A stretch of DNA of 64,000 nucleotides from Clostridium_AM sp963780135 (GCA_963780135.1 CAWAAR010000003.1:186001-250000), one strand, 5' to 3'. Positions 26,644 through 35,795 are shown, counted from the first letter of the stretch. Numbers and translations are program-made. The notes: generated by a model not told the origin, from the sequence alone.

Positions 26644-27720
26644 ATGGTGAGATTAGAAAAAGATAAAGAACTTATGAGTATACTTAAACTTTTAGCCCCT
26701 GGTACACAGCTTAGGGAAGGCCTAGAAAACATATTAAGAGCCAAAACTGGTGGATTACTTGTGTTAGGAGATAGTGAACAGATATTAAAGATGGTTGATG
26801 GAGGATTCACTATAAATTCTGAGTATAGTCCATCTTATGTGTATGAACTTGCAAAAATGGATGGTGCTATAGTTCTTAGCAATGATTTAAAAAAAATATT
26901 ATATGCTAATGCACAACTTATACCAGAATCAAATGTACCAACTTTTGAAACAGGAACAAGGCATAGAACTGCGGATAGGGTAGCTAAGCAAATAGGAGCA
27001 ATTGTTATTGCTATTTCTCAAAGAAGAAATATAATAACAGTATATAAGGGCAATATAAAATATGTTTTGAGAGACAGTAGCATAATACTTGGTAGAGCCA
27101 ATCAAGCATTACAAACTCTAGAAAAATATGTAGTAGTTTTAGACAGAGTTGTAAGTAATCTAAATATTTTAGAGTTTCAGGACTTAGTAACATTATTTGA
27201 TGTAATGACAGCCATTCAAAGAACAGAAATGGTTATGAGAATAGTTGCTGAAATTGAAAGATATATATGTGAGCTTGGAAATGAAGGAAGGCTTATTTCA
27301 ATGCAGTTAAATGAGCTAATAAAATGTATAGAGCAAGATGGGATACTACTAATAAGAGATTATTGTCAAAACGATATGGACTATAATGAAATATATAAGC
27401 AAATTCAAACTATGACATCAGAAGAGCTGGTAAATTTAGATTATATATCAAAGTCATTAGGATATATAGGAGTACCTCTAGTGGATACACTCATTTCACC
27501 AAGAGGATATAGAATGTTAAATAAAATACCTAGAATACCGGCTAATGTTATAGAGAATTTGGTAAAGAATTTTAAAGAATTAAAGGGTGCAATGGAAGCT
27601 TCTTATGAACAGCTAGACAAAGTTGAAGGTATAGGAGAAGCTAGAGCTAGGGCTATAAAAAATGGTCTTAGAAGACTTAGGGAACAAATTATGGTAGACA
27701 ACAATTTTAGCACAAAATAA
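26644..27720 (+). CDS. disA: DNA integrity scanning protein / diadenylate cyclase DisA
   Basis: Makes cyclic di-AMP from two ATP and pauses at branched DNA. 358 residues from the chosen ATG. The N-terminal DAC domain shows MDGAIVLS and the RHR motif in GTRHRTADRVA. A helical linker follows. The C-terminal helix-hairpin-helix DNA-binding domain is EGIGEARARAIKNGLRRL. Start is uncertain among GTG 26638, ATG 26644 and GTG 26647; ATG 26644 gives MVRLEKDKELMSILK, matching clostridial DisA. It lies 12 bases after radA, so co-transcription is likely. Confidence 0.95.
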   Translation: MVRLEKDKELMSILKLLAPGTQLREGLENILRAKTGGLLVLGDSEQILKMVDGGFTINSEYSPSYVYELAKMDGAIVLSNDLKKILYANAQLIPESNVPTFETGTRHRTADRVAKQIGAIVIAISQRRNIITVYKGNIKYVLRDSSIILGRANQALQTLEKYVVVLDRVVSNLNILEFQDLVTLFDVMTAIQRTEMVMRIVAEIERYICELGNEGRLISMQLNELIKCIEQDGILLIRDYCQNDMDYNEIYKQIQTMTSEELVNLDYISKSLGYIGVPLVDTLISPRGYRMLNKIPRIPANVIENLVKNFKELKGAMEASYEQLDKVEGIGEARARAIKNGLRRLREQIMVDNNFSTK

Positions 27721-27748
27721 TGTTTAACATTATTTTGTGCTAATTTTT
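27709..27748 (+). terminator. disA terminator
   Basis: AGCACAAAATAATG (27709-27722) and CATTATTTTGTGCT (27728-27741), 14 perfect pairs, then AATTTTT. It overlaps the disA stop and sits at the end of the convergent gene. Confidence 0.8.
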
Positions 27749-28151
27749 ATCTGAAAGTATATTTACCTAAAGTATTTATTTTGTCATTTTCCTTAAGAAG
27801 GATATCAAATAAATTTAAATCAAGAGAATTGCAAAGAGATGTTAAATAAAATAAATTATTTCCCATTTCACGTTCTAGAACCTCTCTACAATTATCGCAA
27901 AGAGTTCCGCTTATATGAGATTTAAGGCAATCTTTTAAGGACTCAATATTTATACTGTCGTCGTTTTCAGGTAAATGTTGTTTTTCTGCGTTTAGCTTTA
28001 TACAACCACAGTTTGTAATAGATTTTGCAACAGCCCTATTTATTCTAGCATTAGATTCTTGAAATTTGGTCATTATATCCAAAATACTTTTATGTCTAAG
28101 AAGGGACTCCCCTATTGCATTTTGAAAATCGTCAAAAATTACATCTTTCAT
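27747..28151 (-). CDS. hypothetical protein with MazG-like C-terminus, 134 aa
   Basis: Not firmly recognised. Starts MKDVIFDDFQNAIGESLLRH. It has a central CGC pair, a CDNC pair (KSHISGTLCDNCREVLE), and a C-terminal stretch EMGNNLFYLTSLCNSLDLN then LFDILLKEN that resembles the helix of MazG-type nucleotide pyrophosphohydrolases, though the full metal-binding motif is not evident. The ATG at 28151 (minus strand) follows AGGAG by 9 bases; the in-frame TTG at 28160 abuts that site and is rejected. It is convergent with disA and divergent from carD. The Cys pairs could bind metal. Confidence 0.75.
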   Translation of the reverse strand: MKDVIFDDFQNAIGESLLRHKSILDIMTKFQESNARINRAVAKSITNCGCIKLNAEKQHLPENDDSINIESLKDCLKSHISGTLCDNCREVLEREMGNNLFYLTSLCNSLDLNLFDILLKENDKINTLGKYTFR

Positions 28152-28298
28152 CAGGTTCAACTCCTTATAAAGATTTGAGTTAGATTTATAAATTAATTAT
28201 AGTTTTTTTCAGATAATTTTGTCAATAAAGTATAGTACGAAATTTCCTTTACTTTTATATAATAAAGCAAGAATACTTTTATTGATAGGGGGATTGCT

Positions 28299-28775
28299 AT
28301 GTTAATTAATGAACAAAAAGTATTTGTACCAAACTATGGAGCTGGAATTATGAAAAAGGTTAAAAACAGTAAAGATTACTGTAAGAATAAAAATTATGTA
28401 AGTATTTTTATTCTTGTTGATAATATAGATTTATATATACCTGAAAATAAATTATCAGATTACAAAATAAGAAGTGTTGAAAGTAAAGAAAATATGGATA
28501 GAGCTTTTGAGATAATTAAAAACAAATCACAAAACATTGAAAAAAAATGGAATAAAAGGTACAGACAAAATAATGAAAAAATAAAGGGTGGCGATTTGTT
28601 TCAAATGTGTGAAGTAATAAGTGATTTGTATTATTTAAAAGCTCAAGGATTAATTCCACCAGGGGAAAAAAAGATACTATATAAGGTTGAAAATATGGTA
28701 GGAAGTGAAATTGCATTGGTATTTGATGTAAAAATTGAAGAAGCATTGAGTAAAATAAGAAAATTAGGTGAATAA
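28299..28775 (+). CDS. CarD/CdnL-family transcription regulator
   Basis: CarD-type proteins bind the RNA polymerase beta lobe and stabilise open complexes. 158 residues. The N-terminal Tudor-like RNA polymerase interaction domain starts FVPNYGAGIMKKV, with the aromatic-rich strand IFILVDNIDLYIPENKLSDY. The C-terminal helical domain (KWNKRYRQNNEKIKGGDLFQ and beyond) is typical of the family. The ATG follows AGGGGG. The partners it would regulate include the rRNA promoters of this window, an inference from the mycobacterial homologue. Confidence 0.9.
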   Translation: MLINEQKVFVPNYGAGIMKKVKNSKDYCKNKNYVSIFILVDNIDLYIPENKLSDYKIRSVESKENMDRAFEIIKNKSQNIEKKWNKRYRQNNEKIKGGDLFQMCEVISDLYYLKAQGLIPPGEKKILYKVENMVGSEIALVFDVKIEEALSKIRKLGE

Positions 28776-28885
28776 TTTATTAAATAAAGTTAGTATTATT
28801 GAAAAAACTAGTTTATTAATATATATTAGATATTAAGGATTTAAAAATGTAAAAATTGTTAATAATTAAAAGGGAGGTGAGGCTT

Positions 28886-29989
28886 TTGCTTAAAAAAATA
28901 TTAAGAAGTATTTTTACAATTATGGGACTCATATTGGGTTATTTAATTGGTAATGCTGTAGTTCATACAAATTATTTTACAAAACTTGGTTATACTAGCA
29001 ACAGCCCTATAAAAACAGTTTTATTTTTAATTTTATCTGCTTTATTCTTTGGAATTATATTATTTTTATTATCCCCTTGGATCAATACAATAATAATAAA
29101 AATTATGGATTACATTGAAAAGAGTGCTCAAAAACTTCCTGCTACTGAAATGTTATTTGGAACAGCGGGAGCTATAGTAGGTCTTTTGATAGCTGCTTTG
29201 TTCGTAAATCTTTTATCTAGCATTCCTGTAATAGGAGCAGTCCTAGCAGTATTTATTGCAGTGGTTATGGCAGTTCTAGGAGGAAAGATAGCCATAAGGA
29301 AGAGGGAAGAATTAATTAACTTATTTTCAAGCATTAGCATTAAAAGAGCAGCATCTGGGAAAGACAAAAAAAACAAAGGAGATTACAGAGGTTATGCTAA
29401 AATCTTAGATACTTCTGTAATAATAGATGGAAGGATATTTGATATATGCCAAACTGGTTTTGTGGAAGGCACTTTAATAATACCTAATTTTGTGTTAGGA
29501 GAGTTAAGGCATATTGCAGATTCTTCTGATGGGTTAAAGAGAAACAGAGGTAGAAGAGGTCTTGACATATTAAATAAAATCCAAAAAGAATTGAATGTAG
29601 AAGTACAAATATCTGAAAAAGATTTTCCGGAAATAGCAGAAGTTGATATTAAACTCCTAAAGCTTGCTGAAGTTTTAAATGGGAAAGTTATAACTAATGA
29701 TTATAATTTAAATAAGGTTGCAGAATTTCAAGGTGTTCCTGTATTAAACATAAATGAACTTGCCAATTCAGTAAAACCAGTAGTGCTTCCAGGAGAAGAG
29801 ATGAGAATACAAATAGTTAAGGATGGAAAAGAATCGGGTCAAGGTGTAGCTTATCTTGATGATGGGACTATGATAGTTGTAGAAGGTGGAAGAAGGTCTA
29901 TAGGTGAAACTAAAGATGTATTAGTTACATCTGTACTACAAACAGCCGCTGGAAGGATGATTTTTGCAAAACAAAAGGGAGAAGCCTAA
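28886..29989 (+). CDS. PIN/TRAM domain membrane protein (YacL type)
   Basis: 367 residues. Four hydrophobic segments come first (about 10-30, 45-67, 93-113, 118-138), then a cytoplasmic PIN nuclease-like domain (ILDTSVIIDGRIFDI with acidic residues; NDYNLNKVAEFQGV), then a TRAM RNA-binding domain (EESGQGVAYLDDGTMIVVE-like segment). This is the YacL layout, next to ispD in Firmicutes; the role is not settled, probably RNA-related. TTG start at 28886, six bases after AGGGAGGTG; the upstream ATG-like frame extension has no ribosome site. ispD starts one base after the stop. Confidence 0.9.
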   Translation: MLKKILRSIFTIMGLILGYLIGNAVVHTNYFTKLGYTSNSPIKTVLFLILSALFFGIILFLLSPWINTIIIKIMDYIEKSAQKLPATEMLFGTAGAIVGLLIAALFVNLLSSIPVIGAVLAVFIAVVMAVLGGKIAIRKREELINLFSSISIKRAASGKDKKNKGDYRGYAKILDTSVIIDGRIFDICQTGFVEGTLIIPNFVLGELRHIADSSDGLKRNRGRRGLDILNKIQKELNVEVQISEKDFPEIAEVDIKLLKLAEVLNGKVITNDYNLNKVAEFQGVPVLNINELANSVKPVVLPGEEMRIQIVKDGKESGQGVAYLDDGTMIVVEGGRRSIGETKDVLVTSVLQTAAGRMIFAKQKGEA

Positions 29990-29990
29990 T

Positions 29991-30686
29991 ATGAGTAAAA
30001 ATTATGCAATTATTGTAGCTGCAGGGAAAGGAAGAAGAATGGGAGCTGGTATTAATAAACAGTTCTTAAATATAAAAGGTAAACCAATTCTTTATTATTC
30101 TCTAAGTGTATTTTCTAAGCATCCTTTCATAGATGGAATTATTTTGGTATGTTCTAGTGATGAGATAGATTATTGTAAAGAGCAAATAGTAGAAAAGTAC
30201 AATATAAAAAAAGTAGTAAAAATCGTATCAGGCGGTAAAGAAAGACAAGACTCTGTACTAAGCGGTTTGAGAGCTATTAGTGATTGTGATGTGGTGCTTA
30301 TTCATGATGGAGCTAGACCATTTGTAAGTTATAAAATTATTGAGGATGGAATAAATCATGCTAAAACTTATGGAGCATGTACTTGCGGAATAAACCCAAA
30401 AGATACAATAAAAATTAAAAATAATGATGGTTTTTCAGAAGGTACCTTAGACAGAAGCAAACTTTTTTGTGTTCAAACTCCACAATGTTTTAAGTATGAT
30501 TTAATTATGGAGTGTCATGAAAAATTGATACAAGATTGTGGTTTTGTCACAGATGACTCTTCAGTCATTGAACGTTATGGAAAAAAAGTTTATTTGTATG
30601 AAGGAAGTTATAGTAATATAAAAATAACTACTCAAGAAGACTTACTTATAGCTGAATCGATAATACAACAATTGCAAAATATATAA
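29991..30686 (+). CDS. ispD: 2-C-methyl-D-erythritol 4-phosphate cytidylyltransferase
   Basis: Third step of the MEP isoprenoid pathway, joining CTP and MEP to CDP-ME. 231 residues. Nucleotide-binding signature AAGKGRRMGAGINKQFL near the N-terminus, then GGKERQDSVLSGL, HDGARPFV and the C-terminal VTDDSSVIE region, all typical of IspD. The start ATG at 29991 has GGGAG 10 bases upstream, inside the end of the PIN/TRAM gene; an in-frame TTG at 29964 is rejected. Unlike Bacillus, ispF does not follow; two terminators do. Confidence 0.95.
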   Translation: MSKNYAIIVAAGKGRRMGAGINKQFLNIKGKPILYYSLSVFSKHPFIDGIILVCSSDEIDYCKEQIVEKYNIKKVVKIVSGGKERQDSVLSGLRAISDCDVVLIHDGARPFVSYKIIEDGINHAKTYGACTCGINPKDTIKIKNNDGFSEGTLDRSKLFCVQTPQCFKYDLIMECHEKLIQDCGFVTDDSSVIERYGKKVYLYEGSYSNIKITTQEDLLIAESIIQQLQNI

Positions 30687-30735
30687 ACATAAATCTCTTA
30701 CTGATTGAAAGGTAAGAGATTTATGTTTATATAAA
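30685..30735 (+). terminator. ispD terminator
   Basis: AAACATAAATCTCTTAC (30685-30701) and GTAAGAGATTTATGTTT (30712-30728), a perfect 17-bp stem directly after the stop codon. Confidence 0.8.
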
Positions 30736-30771
30736 GGTGTAAAATTGTGATAATGGATAATTAGTTCATAT

Positions 30772-30800
30772 AAATAAAAGCGGTAATGCCGCTTTTATTT
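30772..30800. terminator. second hairpin after ispD
   Basis: AAATAAAAGCGG, loop TAATG, CCGCTTTTATTT: a perfect 12-bp stem that can work on either strand, since A and T runs flank the GC core. Confidence 0.65.
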
Positions 30801-30942
30801 GCTTTAATCATCTATAGAATATAAAAATCTTAATAAGACTTAAATAACTTATCATAATATGTTAAAATGTTTAAGAGAATTTTAGTTTAGATTTATAAAT
30901 AAATTTAATTATATATATGAAATCAGGAGGTAAAATGTAGAT

Positions 30943-32339
30943 ATGAAAGTTTTTAACACAATGACAAGAAAAAAGGAAGAATTTATTCCTTTAGTAGAAA
31001 AAGAAGTTAAGATGTACGTATGTGGACCAACGGTGTATAATTTTTTTCATATAGGTAATGCAAGAACTTTTGTTGTTTTTGATACAATAAGAAGGTACTT
31101 AGAATATAAGGGATATAAGGTTAGGTTCATACAAAATTTTACTGATATAGACGATAAAATGATAAAGAGAGCTAAAGAGGATAGTATAACAGTAAAAGAG
31201 TTAGGTGATAAATTTATAGAAGAATATTACAAAGATGCTGATGCTTTAAATATAGAAAGAGCAACAGTAAATCCTAGAGCAACTGAATATATAACTGAAA
31301 TTATTGATTTTGTAAAAGAGCTAATAGAGCGAGGATATGCCTATGAAATAGATGGAGATGTTTACTTTGATACAAAGAGGTTTAAAGATTATGGAAAACT
31401 TTCAGGTCAAAATTTAGAAGATCTTCAAGCAGGAGCTAGAATAAATATAGATGAGAGAAAAAGAGATCCCATGGATTTTGTAGTTTGGAAAAGTCAAAAA
31501 CCTGAAGAGCCAGCATGGGAAAGTCCATGGGGCATGGGAAGACCTGGATGGCATATAGAATGCTCATGTATGGCATATAATTTGTTAGGTGAAACTATAG
31601 ATATTCATGCAGGTGGATCAGATTTGGCTTTTCCACATCATGAAAATGAAATAGCGCAAAGTGAATGTAGAACAGGTAAAACTTTTGCTAAATATTGGAT
31701 GCATTCAGCTTTTGTAAATGTAAACAATGAAAAAATGTCAAAGTCACTTAATAATTTCTTTACTGCAAGAGAAATATTGGAAAAATATGATTCGGATGTA
31801 GTTAGAATGTTTATGATATCAGGACATTATAGAACTCAAATAAATTTCAGTATGGAATCATTGGAAGCTACGAAATCAGCTATGGATAGACTATATAATT
31901 CAATCACAAATTTAGAAAACTTATTAGAAGAAACAAAGCAAGAAGAGCTTATGGAACAAGAAAATGAATACATAAAAACTTTGAATGATTACAAAGAAAA
32001 ATACATGGAAAAAATGGATGATGATTTTAATACAGCAGATGCTATATCTGTTATTTTTGATATTATAAGAGATGTTAATACTAACATTAGCGTTAATTCC
32101 TCAAAGAAATTAGTAAGATATTGTCTAGAGTTAATAAAAGAATTAGGAAAACCGTTAGGAATATTGCAAAAATCAAAAAAGAAAACCTAGAAGAGGAAAT
32201 AGAAGCACTTATAGAAAAAAGGCAGCAAGCAAGAAAAGATAAAGATTGGCATCTTTCAGATGAGATACGAGATAATTTGAAAGCACAAGGAATTGTATTA
32301 GAAGATACTCCTCAAGGAGTTAGATGGAAAAGAATCTAA
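30943..32339 (+). CDS. cysS: cysteinyl-tRNA synthetase, split by a -1 frameshift in this sequence
   Basis: Charges tRNA-Cys. Class I features: CGPTVYNFFHIGNART with the HIGH motif, zinc ligands in HIECSCMAY and DLAFPHHENE, and the KMSKS loop (EKMSKSLNNF). The first frame stops at 32188-32190 after 415 codons. The remaining C-terminal part (KENLEEEIEALIEKRQQARK to GVRWKRI, end 32339) is in the -1 frame. Joined, the product is 465 residues, the normal length. The break lies at A AAA AAG (32175-32181), a canonical -1 slippery heptamer in the correct phase, but a lost A in that run explains it equally well. The ATG follows AGGAGG. Confidence 0.93.
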
Positions 32340-32368
32340 TCAAATGAATTTTAGAATGGAGAATTAGA

Positions 32369-32794
32369 ATGGATTTTAATCTACTAAAAGGTAAATTTAC
32401 TAAAGAATCAGTAAGGCAAATAAATCCATTAGTACTTGCCTTTATTGGTGATGCTGTATATGAAATTTTTATTAGGACTTATCTAGTAGATAAGAGCAGG
32501 GATATGTCTGTACACAAACTTCATGTAGAGGCCATAAAATTTGTAAAAGCACATGCACAAAGTCAGGTTATAAAAAAATTAGAAAAAGAATTAAGTGAAG
32601 AGGAAGTATATTTTTTCAAAAGAGGAAGAAATGCTAAATCAGGTACAGTACCTAAAAATGCAGATGTACAGGAATATAGATTTGCAACAGGGTTTGAAAC
32701 CTTAATGGGTTTTTTGTATCTAACTGAACAAGATGAAAGATTAAACCAATTATTAAATGAAATAATAGATTTACAAAAGGATGGAGGGGTATAA
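32369..32794 (+). CDS. mrnC: Mini-ribonuclease III
   Basis: RNase III-like nuclease without a dsRNA-binding domain. In Bacillus it matures 23S rRNA ends, here probably the stems around both 23S genes. 141 residues. The catalytic region NPLVLAFIGDAVYEIFIRTYL carries the metal-binding acidic residues; RGRNAKSGTVPKNADVQEYR and TGFETLMGFLYL are also typical. It lies 29 bases after cysS, the Bacillus order, and its stop is followed at once by the thyX ATG. Confidence 0.94.
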   Translation: MDFNLLKGKFTKESVRQINPLVLAFIGDAVYEIFIRTYLVDKSRDMSVHKLHVEAIKFVKAHAQSQVIKKLEKELSEEEVYFFKRGRNAKSGTVPKNADVQEYRFATGFETLMGFLYLTEQDERLNQLLNEIIDLQKDGGV

Positions 32795-33511
32795 ATGACT
32801 TTAAAAGTTAAATTAATAGAATATACACCTAATCCAGAGAAGGTTATAGCATCAGCAGCAAAGTTATGTTATAGTGCTGCTGGAATAGATGAAATTCAAG
32901 AAAACTTAGAAGATGAAAAAGCTAAAAAATTTTTGAATATGCTAATGTCTTATGGACATGAATCACCTATAGAACATGTATCATTTACTTTCGCTGTGGA
33001 AGGCGTGTCAAGAAGCTTAACACACCAACTAGTAAGACATAGGATAGCTTCATATTCTCAACAAAGTCAGAGGTATGTTAGACTAACTCAGTTTGAATAT
33101 ATAATTCCTCCAGAAATTCAAAAAAATGAAGAAGCTATGAAAATATATGTTGAAGCTATGGAAAATAACCAAAAAACTTATGATAAATTAGCAGATATTT
33201 TAAAAGAAAAACATATTAAAAATGGAATGAGTTTAGCAGTTGCAGAAAAAAAGGCTATTGAGGATGCTAGATATGTTTTTCCAAATTCTTGTGAAACTAA
33301 AATAATGGTAACTATGAATGCAAGAAGTTTAGTGAATTTTTTTAAACATAGATGTTGTAATAGAGCTCAATGGGAAATAAGAAATCTTGCAAGTGAAATG
33401 TTGAAGCAAGTTAAAAATGTAGCTCCAGTGCTATTTAAATATAGTGGTCCTTCCTGTGTAAATGGAATATGTCCAGAAGGAAAGATGAGTTGTGGCAAAA
33501 AGAAGAAATGA
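32795..33511 (+). CDS. thyX: FAD-dependent thymidylate synthase
   Basis: Makes dTMP from dUMP using NADPH, FAD and methylene-folate. 238 residues. The ThyX motif RHRIASYSQQSQRY (RHRxxSxxxxSxR) is intact, with HESPIEHVSFTF upstream and the substrate region NARSLVNFFKHRCCNRAQWEIR downstream. The C-terminus ends in a Cys-containing tail CVNGICPEGKMSCGKKKK. The ATG abuts the mrnC stop, so the genes are co-translated. It is inserted between mrnC and rlmB relative to B. subtilis. Confidence 0.96.
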   Translation: MTLKVKLIEYTPNPEKVIASAAKLCYSAAGIDEIQENLEDEKAKKFLNMLMSYGHESPIEHVSFTFAVEGVSRSLTHQLVRHRIASYSQQSQRYVRLTQFEYIIPPEIQKNEEAMKIYVEAMENNQKTYDKLADILKEKHIKNGMSLAVAEKKAIEDARYVFPNSCETKIMVTMNARSLVNFFKHRCCNRAQWEIRNLASEMLKQVKNVAPVLFKYSGPSCVNGICPEGKMSCGKKKK

Positions 33512-33568
33512 AAAAAATGTATCTAGGAATATAGATATTTTTGAATAAAAAATGAAGGAGGTATTAAT

Positions 33569-34399
33569 GTGAAAGATATGAAAAAAAATTTTAAAAATGA
33601 TTCAAATAAAATGAAAGAAAGGGATAAGGAATTTTCGCAAGATGTCAATGATAAACCTTTTAGAGAAGATTTAATAGAAGGAAGGAATGCAGTTATTGAG
33701 GTTTTGCGTTCAGACAGAACTATAGAACAAATATTAGTTGCAACTGGAGATGTGTCAGGATCTATAAATATGATATTGGCACTAGCTAAAGAAAAAAAGG
33801 TAGTTATAAAGCAAGTAGACAGAAGAAAATTAGACCAACTTTCTCAGACTGGTGCACATCAAGGAGTAATTGCACAAATTACACCTTATAAGTATTGTGA
33901 CGTAGATGATATAATTAAATATGCAGAAGAAAAAGGAGAACCACCTTTTATTGTCATATTAGATGAGATAGAAGATCCTCATAATTTTGGATCTATAATT
34001 AGAACTGCTGAAACTTGTGGAGTACATGGAATTATAATTCCTAAAAGAAGGAATGTTGGATTAACGCCTGCGGTATATAAGGCCTCTGTAGGCGCTGTAG
34101 AACATATGAAAATTGCTAAGGTTACAAATATAAACAGCACAATAGATATGTTAAAAGAAAAGGGCATATGGATATATGGAGCTGACATGGAAGGAAAAAG
34201 CTATTGTTATGATGTGGATTTTAGAGGTGCAGTGGCTTTAATAATAGGGAGTGAAGGAAAAGGAATTTTAAAACTTACTAAAAATAAATGTGATGTACTT
34301 GTGAAAATACCTATGGTTGGAAATATATCTTCTTTAAATGCTTCTGTGGCAGGTGGAATACTTATGTATGAAATATTAAAACAGAAATTTAAAAAGTAA
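33569..34399 (+). CDS. rlmB: 23S rRNA (guanosine-2'-O)-methyltransferase RlmB family
   Basis: SPOUT-class methyltransferase predicted to modify 23S G2251 or a similar site. 276 residues. A charged, lysine-rich N-terminus of about 35 residues precedes the substrate-binding domain (LIEGRNAVIEVLRS). The knotted catalytic domain has ILDEIEDPHNFGSIIRTAE, IIGSEGKGI and the final NISSLNASVAGGILMYE, the three TrmH/SpoU motifs. GTG start after AAGGAGGT. Its position between mrnC/thyX and yacP is conserved in Firmicutes. Confidence 0.93.
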   Translation: MKDMKKNFKNDSNKMKERDKEFSQDVNDKPFREDLIEGRNAVIEVLRSDRTIEQILVATGDVSGSINMILALAKEKKVVIKQVDRRKLDQLSQTGAHQGVIAQITPYKYCDVDDIIKYAEEKGEPPFIVILDEIEDPHNFGSIIRTAETCGVHGIIIPKRRNVGLTPAVYKASVGAVEHMKIAKVTNINSTIDMLKEKGIWIYGADMEGKSYCYDVDFRGAVALIIGSEGKGILKLTKNKCDVLVKIPMVGNISSLNASVAGGILMYEILKQKFKK

Positions 34400-34411
34400 T
34401 AGTGATACAAA

Positions 34412-34924
34412 GTGAAAAATATTTTTGTAGATGGATACAATGTGATAAATAGTTGGTCTGAATTAAAAAAAATAAAAGAATATAGTTATGAAGCTGCAAG
34501 AAATGAACTTATAGAAAAATTAAGTAATTATGCAGCTTATAAGAACTATAAAATTTTTATAGTTTTTGATGCTCATATGGTAAGTAAAAGTATAGAAAAA
34601 AAAGAAAAGGTTAGTAGTAATATTGTAGTTGTATTTACCAAAGAAGGGGAAACGGCAGATGCTTTTATAGAAAAAATGGTAAACAACATAGGTCGAAAAA
34701 TAGAAGTATGTGTTGTAACATCAGATTCTTTGGAACAGCAAGTTGTTTTTCAAAGAGGAGCAACTAGGATGTCTGCTGTAGAATTTTATCATGAAGTTAA
34801 GAATACAGAAAGTAAAATAAAAATTAAAATAGAGAAGAAATATTCAGAAAAAAGATTCATGCTGGAAGATGCTATTCAAAGGGAAGTATTGGAAAAACTT
34901 GAAAAAATTCGAAGAAGCAATTAA
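34412..34924 (+). CDS. NYN-domain ribonuclease, YacP/Rae1 family
   Basis: 170 residues with the NYN (PIN-like) nuclease motifs IFVDGYNVINSW at the N-terminus, IFIVFDAHMV, VVFTKEGETADAFIEKMV and VVTSDSLEQ, giving the acidic metal site. B. subtilis YacP is Rae1, which cuts mRNA in the ribosomal A site; the same role is inferred here. GTG start at 34412, 12 bases after rlmB, with a poor ribosome site, so translational coupling is likely. Position before sigH is conserved. Confidence 0.9.
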   Translation: MKNIFVDGYNVINSWSELKKIKEYSYEAARNELIEKLSNYAAYKNYKIFIVFDAHMVSKSIEKKEKVSSNIVVVFTKEGETADAFIEKMVNNIGRKIEVCVVTSDSLEQQVVFQRGATRMSAVEFYHEVKNTESKIKIKIEKKYSEKRFMLEDAIQREVLEKLEKIRRSN

Positions 34925-34930
34925 AATCTA

Positions 34931-34960
34931 TTGACTATAAATTTAGTTCTAATGTATAAT
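34931..34960 (+). promoter_or_regulatory. sigH promoter
   Basis: TTGACT at 34931-34936, 18 bases, TATAAT at 34955-34960, directly after yacP and 37 bases before the sigH TTG. Confidence 0.75.
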
Positions 34961-34996
34961 CAATGTGTAGTGTATTTTTATTTTGGAGGGGATACC

Positions 34997-35637
34997 TTGG
35001 AGAAAAGAGGTTATATTAGTAAGAAAATTTCCTCCTTTGAAAAAAAATTAGACGAAGAAATCGTTATTGAAGCAAAAAAGGGGAGTCTAGAGCCCAAGAA
35101 TACTTGATTAACAAGTATGAAAATTTTGTGAAAGCAAAAGCAAAGTCTTATTTTTTGATAGGAGCAGATAAAGAAGACATATACCAAGAAGGAATGATAG
35201 GTTTGTATAAAGCCATCAGAGATTTCAAGCCAGATAAGTTATCATCTTTTAAAGCTTTTGCTGAGTTGTGTGTTACTAGACAGATAATTACTGCTATTAA
35301 AACTGCCACAAGACAAAAGCATATCCCTTTGAATACATATATTTCCTTGAATAAGCCAATATATGATGAAGAATCGGATAGAACTTTACTAGACGTCTTG
35401 TCTGAAGCTAGAGTAGCTGATCCTGAGGAATTGATTATAAGTAGAGAAGAATTAAACCATATACACACAGAAATAGGTGAAGTTTTATCAAGTCTAGAAA
35501 TGGAAGTACTAATGTCTTATCTTGATGGTAAATCTTATCAGGAAATTGCTTGTGATTTGGACAGACATGCAAAATCCATAGACAATGCACTGCAAAGAGT
35601 AAAAAGGAAATTGGAAAAATGTTTAAACGACAAATAA
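34997..35637 (+). CDS. sigH: RNA polymerase sigma-H factor, frameshifted near its N-terminus
   Basis: Sigma factor of the transition to sporulation. The TTG at 34997 follows GGAGGGG and opens a frame reading EKRGYISKKISSF then DEEIVIEAKKGSLE, then hits TGA at about 35105. From 35104 onward the rest is in the -1 frame: YENFVKAKAKSYFLIGADKE (region 2.1), DIYQEGMIGLYKAIRDFK (2.2-2.4) and the region 4 helix-turn-helix LDGKSYQEIACDLDRHAKSI. One base, probably a G at about 35092 (GAG-GCC-CAA), is missing. Restored length is 213 residues, close to B. subtilis SigH. The remaining sequence shows no decay. Confidence 0.9.
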
Positions 35638-35648
35638 AAAATTACATA

Positions 35649-35677
35649 TTGACAAAAAAATATAGTTGTATTAAAAT
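35649..35677 (+). promoter_or_regulatory. promoter of tRNA-Gly, tRNA-Thr and tuf copy 1
   Basis: TTGACA at 35649-35654, 17 bases, TAAAAT at 35672-35677. No terminator separates the two tRNAs from tuf. Confidence 0.75.
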
Positions 35678-35711
35678 TGATAATCGGTATATAACTTTTT
35701 ATTAGATATGA

Positions 35712-35786
35712 GCAGGAGTAGTTCAGCGGTAGAACACTAGCTTCCCAAGCTGGCTGTCGCGGGTTCAATTCCCGTCTCCTGCTCCA
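35712..35786 (+). tRNA. tRNA-Gly (anticodon CCC)
   Basis: A 75-base cloverleaf with CCA. Acceptor GCAGGAG/CTCCTGC. The anticodon stem CTAGC/GCTGG closes loop TTCCCAA, giving CCC, which reads GGG only. It is therefore not the tRNA-Gly(UCC) sensed by the glyS T-box. Confidence 0.93.
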
Positions 35787-35795
35787 GGAAAAATT

